NCBI GenBank assembly: GCA_002729015.1
Contig: PBVO01000066.1
Span: 9,739 to 19,192, forward strand
Direction of reading: 5' to 3'
DNA from: Candidatus Poribacteria bacterium
GTDB lineage: Bacteria; Poribacteria; WGA-4E; UBA9662
Length of the DNA: 9,454 bases
Made by a program: the position numbers and the translations under genes. The notes under the pieces are model-generated. The model did not search any database and was not told the DNA's origin. It saw only the letters and a program-made list of their open reading frames with translations. The first letter of the stretch is position 1; each line of letters opens with the position of its first letter. Positions 1-5,088 of the stretch are shown here, piece after piece.

Positions 1-122
1 ACCTCAGACTTTATATCGCAAATAGCCACCAACTCAAATTTGTCGGCTTGGCTGTAGGCATAACCATGCGAAGCACCCAAACCGCAGCCAATTACACCCG
101 CACGTAACTTTTGACTTGTCAT
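1..122 (-). CDS. Gfo/Idh/MocA-family oxidoreductase, N-terminus only (cut by window edge)
   Basis: The 40 visible codons begin MTSQKLRAGVIGCGLGASHG and continue to a strand ending in LVAICD. This is the first beta-strand, glycine-rich loop (G12-x-G14-x-x-A17) and second strand of an NAD(P)-binding Rossmann fold. The pattern 'VIGCG...H...ELVAICD' is typical of Gfo/Idh/MocA sugar or polyol dehydrogenases, which oxidise or reduce a hydroxyl of a sugar, inositol or amino-sugar. The substrate domain lies outside the window, so specificity cannot be given. The start is the ATG at 120-122, preceded by AGGG (132-135) with a 9-nt spacer. A tandem 11-bp repeat sits 20 nt further upstream of the start. 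No signal peptide is visible, so a cytoplasmic enzyme is expected. The closest gene on its upstream side is about 900 bp away, so it probably has its own promoter. Confidence 0.85.
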   Translation of the reverse strand, partial: MTSQKLRAGVIGCGLGASHGYAYSQADKFELVAICDIKSE

Positions 123-141
123 TTTTGTTCACCCTAGGTTT

Positions 142-166
142 TTGATATGTCCAGATTGATATGTCC
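142..166. repeat. Tandem 11-bp direct repeat upstream of the oxidoreductase
   Basis: TTGATATGTCC occurs at 142-152 and again, perfectly, at 156-166, separated by AGA (period 14). On the coding (minus) strand this reads GGACATATCAA twice. The pair ends 19 nt before the start codon at 120-122, just behind the likely RBS. Two identical head-to-tail half-sites in a 5' region suggest a binding site for a regulator that binds direct repeats, or a site affecting translation. No further exact copy was seen elsewhere in the window. The function is inferred only from position. Confidence 0.5.
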
Positions 167-838
167 TCACTTACCTTTTTCGGGGTACCAGTTTATTTAT
201 CTTCGCTTGTAAACTGAGACTAAGGACTGATCAACAATACGCGAAAGAAATGATTTTTCGATTGTAAAGAAAATTCAGTAGATGGAGATATCGATAGATT
301 CATTGACTAAATCTTACTTCAAATAGAAAAATCGTGGTCTAAACCTTCTCTAATCTAAGTTCTTGATAGAGTATCAACTTTTATTGGTTGTCAACAGTTC
401 TTTTTGTTACCCCCGTCATCTATAACTAAAATCGAATTGGTTCGTATTTTAGTTCTTTTCTCATATCAAACGAAGGTCCGTATATTAGTACCCACGGACA
501 AAAAATAGGTTTTCTGAATGATTTTGAACTAACTTAAATTATGTGCAGACAACATTCTAGAATTAGATTAAATCAAAACATTTACAATGGCACATAAATT
601 TACCACATTCTTATCGGTTAAATTCAAGTCAACCAGTAAATTGCAGGCCTTCATATCTAAACAGGAAGACTAGCCTGACTTTCGAACTTACCAGATTATA
701 AAGCCGAATTCCTTAAGCCACCGAAAAAATGTAGGCTAATCTAGTATTCCATCAAAAGGGCACCTTCAGCTGACCTCGATTTTTTTAACAATTTTTGTTG
801 TACCTTTTCTATATTCTATGTGGGTAATAACCTAATGG

Positions 839-855
839 TACTATCTCAGATAGTA
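839..855. repeat. 17-bp perfect palindrome (operator-like)
   Basis: The arms TACTATCT (839-846) and AGATAGTA (848-855) are exact reverse complements around a single central C (847). The one-base centre is too tight for a good RNA hairpin, so a binding site for a dimeric protein is the more natural reading. It lies about 170 bp beyond the stop of the TIM-barrel gene and about 720 bp upstream of the oxidoreductase start, which is not a classic operator position for either. Confidence 0.35.
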
Positions 856-872
856 GTATATTTTACTTACTA

Positions 873-961
873 AACACCCGTTATTATCAAACTAATCTAA
901 TTTTGGTGAAGTCATGTGATCGCGTAATCAGTATTGGATGAATTGTTTGATAACAGGCGTT
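873..961. repeat. Imperfect inverted repeat flanking a 52-nt spacer
   Basis: The left arm at 873-892 and right arm at 945-961 share an exact 9-bp core (TTATCAAAC at 884-892, GTTTGATAA at 945-953). They continue outward imperfectly as AACACCCG against the reverse complement AACGCCTG, with a 3-nt length difference. The element begins 60 nt past the stop of the minus-strand TIM-barrel gene. It could be a long-loop transcript structure at that gene's 3' end, or the ends of a small decayed element. No transposase or target-site duplication was seen. Confidence 0.3.
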
Positions 962-1021
962 CAAATCTTTCTTCAATTTCGTTTTTGAAAATTAAGAAAG
1001 ATAAACAATGGGCCAGATACA

Positions 1022-2173
1022 TCAACCAATTATTTCATCCATTTTTTGTATGGCTTGCCTGACCCAGTCCAAGTGCGTTGGTGGCATAATGCCATAATTG
1101 TAAAAAGAAACGTTCCTAACTCCGGCTTCTACAGCAGTTCCAACGGTTTGTTTGAGAGTATCGACGTCTGGCGTAGCACTACCGTAAACTGAGTAGCCAG
1201 TCAGAATTTGGTCAGCAGATCCGATTCGCTGAACGGTCGATTCTATAGTTTTTTTTACCTGTTTAGGATCAGCCGTATAAGTCAGAATTTCTACTTTGTC
1301 ACAAATGTCAGCAATGGAATCAGTATTTAGCCCACCACCCATCATAATAAAGTCTAACTCACAACTAGTAGCCTGCTTGATTTCACCTAGTAGGCTTTCA
1401 ACGATCTGTTCCTGCATCTGCATGTAGTTAGCTAAGTCAGGAATTCGGTGCAAATAATCCTGCCAGCTCAAGTTTGTTTTGCCTTGACTTAAAACGACAT
1501 TGAGGTCCGATTTTACTTGCTCAGTAAGCAACCTGATGTCGATATTTGCTTCTACTCCATGTTGCTGACAAGAATAACAGAAACACAGATCCATCAAACT
1601 CTTGGCAGTGCCAAAATCAACGCCAAACTTGCTGTGATAATGGTTGTGCCCAAATCCCATATAGCTCAAAGATTCGATTTCAATAATATCTATTCCACGA
1701 TTTTCTAGTTCTTTAGATAAGTTGATAACGTAGGATCTTACCTGAGGATTGGCTGGGCATAAGCCATAGCTATAGTAATCACCATAAACGTTCTGCTGAG
1801 CGCAATCAGGGTGGTTGCTGCTAAGAAAGCTGTTGTGTAGATAAACCGTCCAAGACTTAGGTGCAATACCTTTTCGCTGGCAACTATCGATAAATTTATC
1901 TAGAATACAGTTATCTTGGACCATCGGATGAATATTAGGTGATAGTGGGCTTCTCTGACAAAAATCAACGGTTGGTTGAAAGTACAAGCTCGCGTTAGCT
2001 GAGCGAAATATTTTTTCACGAACTGCGCGTGGTCGAAGATGTTCAACACTGTGGTAAGCCGTAGCTAGCGAGATAGTATTGATACCAATTTCTTCAGCTA
2101 GGTGTGAAACGACACCGTCTATGTTGGTATCTACTAGATCCCAAGGGTAAACCCAGATCGCTTTTTGGTTCAT
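1022..2173 (-). CDS. Uncharacterised protein, glycoside-hydrolase-like TIM barrel (383 aa)
   Basis: I do not recognise an experimentally characterised homologue. The pattern of alternating strands and helices resembles the (beta/alpha)8 barrels of clan GH-A and its 'GHL' relatives. A first strand IWVYPWDL opens the protein, TISLATAYHS sits near residues 33-42, and 'LCPANPQVRSYV' (138-149) is like the 'CP.npevr.y' segment before the catalytic strand in GHL-type barrels. IDIIEIES (161-168) follows with an acidic strand end, and a late strand SFYNYG (356-361) closes the barrel. Conspicuous features are GHNHYH (175-180) and the cysteine cluster C197-x-C199-x-x-C202, a 'CFC..C' pattern I associate with a poorly described group of large barrels. 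There is no signal peptide or membrane segment, so it is probably cytoplasmic. The ATG at 2171-2173 is supported by AGGAG (2180-2184) with a 6-nt spacer. The gene is divergent from the PhyH gene at 2667. The gene call is firm; the catalytic role is inference. Confidence 0.85.
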   Translation of the reverse strand: MNQKAIWVYPWDLVDTNIDGVVSHLAEEIGINTISLATAYHSVEHLRPRAVREKIFRSANASLYFQPTVDFCQRSPLSPNIHPMVQDNCILDKFIDSCQRKGIAPKSWTVYLHNSFLSSNHPDCAQQNVYGDYYSYGLCPANPQVRSYVINLSKELENRGIDIIEIESLSYMGFGHNHYHSKFGVDFGTAKSLMDLCFCYSCQQHGVEANIDIRLLTEQVKSDLNVVLSQGKTNLSWQDYLHRIPDLANYMQMQEQIVESLLGEIKQATSCELDFIMMGGGLNTDSIADICDKVEILTYTADPKQVKKTIESTVQRIGSADQILTGYSVYGSATPDVDTLKQTVGTAVEAGVRNVSFYNYGIMPPTHLDWVRQAIQKMDEIIG

Positions 2174-2179
2174 TTTATG

Positions 2180-2184
2180 CTCCT
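2180..2184 (-). promoter_or_regulatory. Ribosome binding site of the TIM-barrel gene
   Basis: AGGAG on the minus strand lies 6 nt from the ATG at 2171-2173. It is one of the three clearest Shine-Dalgarno sites in the window and fixes the start of the 383-aa protein. Confidence 0.75.
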
Positions 2185-2195
2185 ATTCTAAATTC

Positions 2196-2210
2196 GTTTA
2201 CGAGGTAAAC
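2196..2210. promoter_or_regulatory. 15-bp palindrome upstream of the TIM-barrel gene, candidate operator
   Basis: GTTTACGAGGTAAAC has exact 6-bp arms (GTTTAC / GTAAAC) around a 3-nt centre. It ends 22 nt from the start codon at 2171-2173 and 11 nt behind the RBS. A partial further repeat of the GTAAA core follows at 2215-2219. Symmetric sites with GTAAAC half-sites recall LacI/GalR-type operators, but no regulator gene is present here to match it. A 6+6 palindrome is expected a few times per 10 kb by chance, so its position is the main argument. Confidence 0.4.
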
Positions 2211-2286
2211 ACCTGTAAAATCACCCTCACTTTTGTATTCATCGGTTATAAGTAAATGAGACTCACTTAATATATTGGCGTCTGTG

Positions 2287-2317
2287 ATCAGGAGGAAAAT
2301 TTCTTCTCTCCTCCGAT
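2287..2317. repeat. GC-rich hairpin in the divergent intergenic region
   Basis: The arms ATC-A-GGAGGA (2287-2296) and TCCTCC-GAT (2309-2317) pair over 9 bp with one bulged A, around a 12-nt loop (2297-2308). In an otherwise AT-rich stretch this is the most stable hairpin I found. It lacks a trailing U-tract on either strand, so it is not an obvious intrinsic terminator. It lies 113 nt from the TIM-barrel start and 350 nt from the PhyH start, so it could sit in the leader of either transcript. Each strand carries a GGAGG-type sequence inside the stem. Confidence 0.45.
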
Positions 2318-2654
2318 ATTAAGAATTGGTTTCTAGATTTTGAACACCATTCTTTACAGTCTCAGTGTTATATTCATTATAATCAATACGAATTAATGTT
2401 GATCCTACTACTCGATTTGTAACAAATTCACTATTGCCCGTCAAGGACAACTCCAATGTTACCTGTTCATATTTCTAGCATCTGTAATTTAAGACACATA
2501 TGGTTTGGATTTTTATTCAGTGTGTATGGAATTTCTAGAGTAATAAAAAAAGACCAGATTTGTTACTTTGAAAATCAGATTGGCATGCCTCTCAATCGAT
2601 TAACGTTTGTCAATCATTTCTGCGGAACGAAATAAGCCTTATACCCTATTAACC

Positions 2655-2660
2655 AAGGAG
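2655..2660 (+). promoter_or_regulatory. Ribosome binding site that fixes the PhyH start
   Basis: AAGGAG lies 6 nt before the ATG at 2667-2669. The open frame extends upstream to a TTG at 2607, but the strong RBS and the alignment of the protein with the PhyH N-terminus (helix followed by 'GFLVI') place translation at 2667. Confidence 0.85.
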
Positions 2661-2666
2661 AAAAAT

Positions 2667-3419
2667 ATGACAGAACAAGAACGTTACCTTTTCGATTTGC
2701 AAGGCTTTTTAGTAATACCAAACGCTCTAAGATCGGAAACAGTTAGCCTGCTTAATCAATTGATGGATGCAAAAATCTCGGAATCTTGTGTGCCAAATAT
2801 GAAAACGCACCGATTTGTCGGTCTATTAGATTGGGGCTATGCTTATAGAGAACTAATTGATAATCCCAAAGTATATGACTACTTAGAGGAACTTCTGGGG
2901 ACAAATTTCCGGCTCGACCATGATTACGCGGATATTATTCGTTCGGATAAAGGACCCATCGGTACGAATTTGCATGGCGGAGGTACTCCCTTTAATCCAA
3001 GCATGTATTACCATTTTGCCAATGGACGAATGTACAATGGTCTAACAGTTGTAGCCTACAATTTACAGGACGTTAATCCTGGAGATGGTGGATTCGGTTG
3101 TGTCCCTGGTAGCCATAAGAGCAATTACGATTTTCCTGATGAATGGAGACAATTAGAAAATTGCCATCCGATTATTACTCATGTTGTCGGACCAGCTGGA
3201 ACTGCAGTTATTTTTACTGAGGCACTAACTCACGGTACACTACCGTGGACAGGTTCTAATGAAAGGCGAACGCTTTTTTATAAATACAGCCCACATCCTG
3301 TGTCATGGGCTGCTAGTTACTATGATGAAACTTTGTTCAACGACTTGAGTAATAAGCAAAAAGACATTCTGGAGCCCCCAAATGCTCGCTACAGTAACAG
3401 GCAAAGCCGTAAGCAGTAA
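2667..3419 (+). CDS. PhyH-family (phytanoyl-CoA dioxygenase-like) protein with HGG in place of HxD (250 aa)
   Basis: The double-stranded beta-helix (cupin-type) fold of the PhyH family of Fe(II)/2-oxoglutarate oxygenases is recognisable. The N-terminal 'LFDLQGFLVIPNAL' is followed by strand RLDHDYADII (82-91), then 'NLHGGGTPF' (101-109), 'NPGDGGFGCVPGSHKSN' (137-153), the distal histidine in 'LTHGTLPW' (H189), and R200, eleven residues later, where the 2-oxoglutarate carboxylate is normally held. The usual first metal motif HxD/E is here H103-G104-G105, so the carboxylate ligand is missing at its normal place. Other members of this PhyH subgroup, common in Poribacteria- and planctomycete-like genomes, share an LHGG motif as far as I recall, so it is probably a subfamily trait and not damage. 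The substrate is unknown. Length is normal and no signal peptide is seen. It is the only rightward gene in the window and converges on the M32 peptidase with 9 nt between stops. Confidence 0.9.
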   Translation: MTEQERYLFDLQGFLVIPNALRSETVSLLNQLMDAKISESCVPNMKTHRFVGLLDWGYAYRELIDNPKVYDYLEELLGTNFRLDHDYADIIRSDKGPIGTNLHGGGTPFNPSMYYHFANGRMYNGLTVVAYNLQDVNPGDGGFGCVPGSHKSNYDFPDEWRQLENCHPIITHVVGPAGTAVIFTEALTHGTLPWTGSNERRTLFYKYSPHPVSWAASYYDETLFNDLSNKQKDILEPPNARYSNRQSRKQ

Positions 3420-3428
3420 GTTGGTTGT

Positions 3429-4913
3429 CTACAATAAATAGAGGCGCCTGTATTTATTCTCAATGTAGTTGAGAAATGGATCAGGTGAAGGTGGAGATCC
3501 TGTTATTTCTTCTATCAACTCCGCAGCTGGTGATAGAGACCCCTTTTGGTGGATGTTTTCTCTTAACCATGATTGAATTTGAGACCAGTCCGCTGATTCA
3601 ATCAACACGTCAATATCACCTAATTGTTCAGACATTGTTTTTAGTAACTGAGCAGCATACAGATTTCCTAGTGTATAAGTCGGGAAATAACCGAAAGCTG
3701 CCATCGACCAATGAATATCTTGTAAGCAACCATTGGCATCATTATTGACTTCAATTCCAAACCAATCTTTGAACATTTCGTTCCAAGTTTCTGGAATATT
3801 TTCGACGGGTAATTCCTGATTAAAAATAAGTTTTTCCATTTCATATCTGAGCATAATGTGAAGATTGTACGTAACTTCATCAGACTCCACACGAATATAA
3901 TCAGGTTTAACTTCATTGACCAGCAGATCGACTGTTTCGGCCTTCCAGTCTGGGAAGTTAGGAAACTCACTTTGTAGCCAAGGCAACGCTACTTTCCAAA
4001 ATGATGTAGTCCGACCTATCTGGTTCTCCCATAATCTACTTTGCGACTCGTGAATACCAAGGGAGACTGACTCTCCTCTGGGAGAAAATGAATGTTCCTT
4101 GGGTAGACCTTGCTCATAAAGCCCATGCCCAGACTCATGCATCACAGCATACAGGCACGAAAAAGGATCTGTTTCGTCAAATCTAGTGGTGAAACGTGTG
4201 TCGTTCGGCCAAAGGCCTGCGCAGAAAGGGTGTGTCGACTGGTCCATTCTTCCCGCCTCAAAATCGAATCCCATTTTACTTGATACCTTGGAACAAAATT
4301 TTTCTTGCTTGTCAGTACTAAATACGATTTCGGGTGGTAGTTTTGGCAAATCAACTTTAGAATTGGTAATCTCGTTTAAGAGAGGTACAAGCCTGGATTT
4401 CAATCCAAGAAATAGTGGATCATAATCATCCACCGTCATACCCATTTCGTAATCATCTAACAAAACATCGTAGGGGGTAGTTTGAACTCCCAAGTAGTTT
4501 ATCTTTTGTCGAGTCAAGGAAATTAGTGTCTCCAAATGAGGAGAAAATAAAGAAAAGTCTGATTCTGCACGAGCGTGTTCCCATTTTACTAAGGCTACAC
4601 TACGCGCTTTGGTAAATCGAGCAACAAACTCTTCTGGTAACTTAATTGCTTTATCATATTCTCTCCTCATCTCTTTTACATTGATGGATAAATCTCTATC
4701 TAGTTCTTCTTGTTCCAATTTGGATAGTAATTCTGCAAATTCAGGATCGCACAATCTTGAATGTCTTTCTGCAGCTAACCAAGCCATCATTTCTCCACGT
4801 GATTCTGCCCCTTTAGTCGGCATAAAAGTTTTTTGGTCCCACCCCAAATGACCAAGTAGAGCAGAAAATTTATATAAGTCGTTAACCTTTCTCATAAATT
4901 TGACTGAGCTCAT
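3429..4913 (-). CDS. Metallocarboxypeptidase, peptidase family M32 (494 aa)
   Basis: This zinc carboxypeptidase (Taq/Pfu carboxypeptidase family) removes C-terminal residues from peptides. All family signatures are present with the 4913 start: 'GHLGWDQKTFMP' (21-31); NDTRFTTRF (237-245, the DxRxT motif); the zinc site H259-E-S-G-H263 with catalytic E260; the third ligand E289 in 'GIHESQSRLWEN' (287-297); IRVESDE (340-346); GCLQDIHWS (395-403); and TLGN (414-417). At 494 aa it matches the usual length of about 500. The frame is open 34 codons further upstream to 5015, but that extension is not family-like, whereas the ATG at 4911-4913 has AGGA (4920-4923) at a 6-nt spacer. No signal peptide, so cytoplasmic peptide turnover is expected. 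It lies 175 bp downstream of the GH172 gene on the same strand and could be co-transcribed, but its role is general. Confidence 0.96.
   Translation of the reverse strand: MSSVKFMRKVNDLYKFSALLGHLGWDQKTFMPTKGAESRGEMMAWLAAERHSRLCDPEFAELLSKLEQEELDRDLSINVKEMRREYDKAIKLPEEFVARFTKARSVALVKWEHARAESDFSLFSPHLETLISLTRQKINYLGVQTTPYDVLLDDYEMGMTVDDYDPLFLGLKSRLVPLLNEITNSKVDLPKLPPEIVFSTDKQEKFCSKVSSKMGFDFEAGRMDQSTHPFCAGLWPNDTRFTTRFDETDPFSCLYAVMHESGHGLYEQGLPKEHSFSPRGESVSLGIHESQSRLWENQIGRTTSFWKVALPWLQSEFPNFPDWKAETVDLLVNEVKPDYIRVESDEVTYNLHIMLRYEMEKLIFNQELPVENIPETWNEMFKDWFGIEVNNDANGCLQDIHWSMAAFGYFPTYTLGNLYAAQLLKTMSEQLGDIDVLIESADWSQIQSWLRENIHQKGSLSPAAELIEEITGSPPSPDPFLNYIENKYRRLYLL
3433..3458. repeat. 26-bp near-palindrome at the convergent 3' ends
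   Basis: AATAAATA (3433-3440) and TATTTATT (3451-3458) are exact reverse complements. The 10 nt between them contain the 8-bp palindrome AGGCGCCT (3442-3449), so the whole 26 bp is symmetric except for one G/G position (3441/3450). It starts 13 nt past the plus-strand PhyH stop and overlaps the last codons of the M32 gene. It may act as a two-way 3' structure, but the outer stem is A/T only and no clear U-tract follows, so it is not called a terminator. Confidence 0.4.
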
Positions 4914-4919
4914 ATTAAT

Positions 4920-4923
4920 TCCT
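4920..4923 (-). promoter_or_regulatory. Ribosome binding site that fixes the M32 peptidase start
   Basis: AGGA on the minus strand sits 6 nt before the ATG at 4911-4913. It supports the 494-aa protein over the 528-aa version that begins at 5015. Confidence 0.6.
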
Positions 4924-5088
4924 ATAGAATATAGTACATGTTTATTACCGAAATTTATTAAAAAACATATCAGCTTATCCGAAGCGCTTGCGAATTCAGA
5001 TAAACTAAATCTCAAGACCCTTTTTAATCAGAAATATAGCCTGGATAGGTGCTAAAAAGTACGCGATATTGAGCAGTTAGATGATTTT

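Larger units (their letters stand above)
123..1021. other. Long non-coding interval (899 bp)
   Basis: No frame on either strand holds a convincing gene. The longest ATG-started plus-strand frame I followed by hand (587-673, 28 codons) has no RBS and unremarkable composition. The stretch is AT-rich and contains several inverted repeats: a 17-bp palindrome at 839-855, an imperfect inverted repeat with arms 873-892 and 945-961, and the short palindrome ATTCTAGAAT at 553-562. It separates the stop of the TIM-barrel gene (right) from the start of the oxidoreductase (left), both on the minus strand. It should therefore contain the terminator of the first and the promoter of the second, but I see no textbook hairpin-plus-U-tract terminator and no strong -35/-10 pair. 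A small RNA or a decayed gene cannot be excluded. Confidence 0.6.
2174..2666. other. Divergent intergenic region (493 bp)
   Basis: This region separates the minus-strand TIM-barrel gene from the plus-strand PhyH gene, so it should hold both promoters. Visible elements are the AGGAG RBS and GTTTAC palindrome on the left, a GC-rich hairpin at 2287-2317, a TATAAT at 2378-2383 (TTTACA at 2353-2358, spacer 19 nt, longer than usual), three copies of TTTCTAG (2330, 2472, 2532), and the small palindromes GGCATGCC (2582-2589) and AATCGATT (2594-2601). No gene was found. The long leader of the PhyH gene, if transcription starts near TATAAT, would be roughly 270 nt. Confidence 0.55.

Noticed and set aside
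587..673. Short plus-strand ORF (28 codons, MAHKFTTFLSVKF...)
   Set aside because: It has no ribosome binding site, no recognisable feature, and this length arises readily by chance in non-coding DNA.
2353..2383. TTTACA ... TATAAT as a plus-strand promoter of the 2667 PhyH gene
   Set aside because: The -10 box is perfect but the spacer is 19 nt, there is no extended -10 TG, and it lies about 280 nt from the start codon. TATAAT-like words are common in AT-rich DNA, so it is mentioned but not called.
2330..2538. Three copies of TTTCTAG (2330, 2472, 2532) in the divergent intergenic region
   Set aside because: A 7-mer with irregular spacing is too short to separate from chance in AT-rich sequence.
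3476..4851. Several open frames on both strands inside the M32 peptidase region
   Set aside because: All are shadows of the M32 gene, which has every family motif in its own frame.
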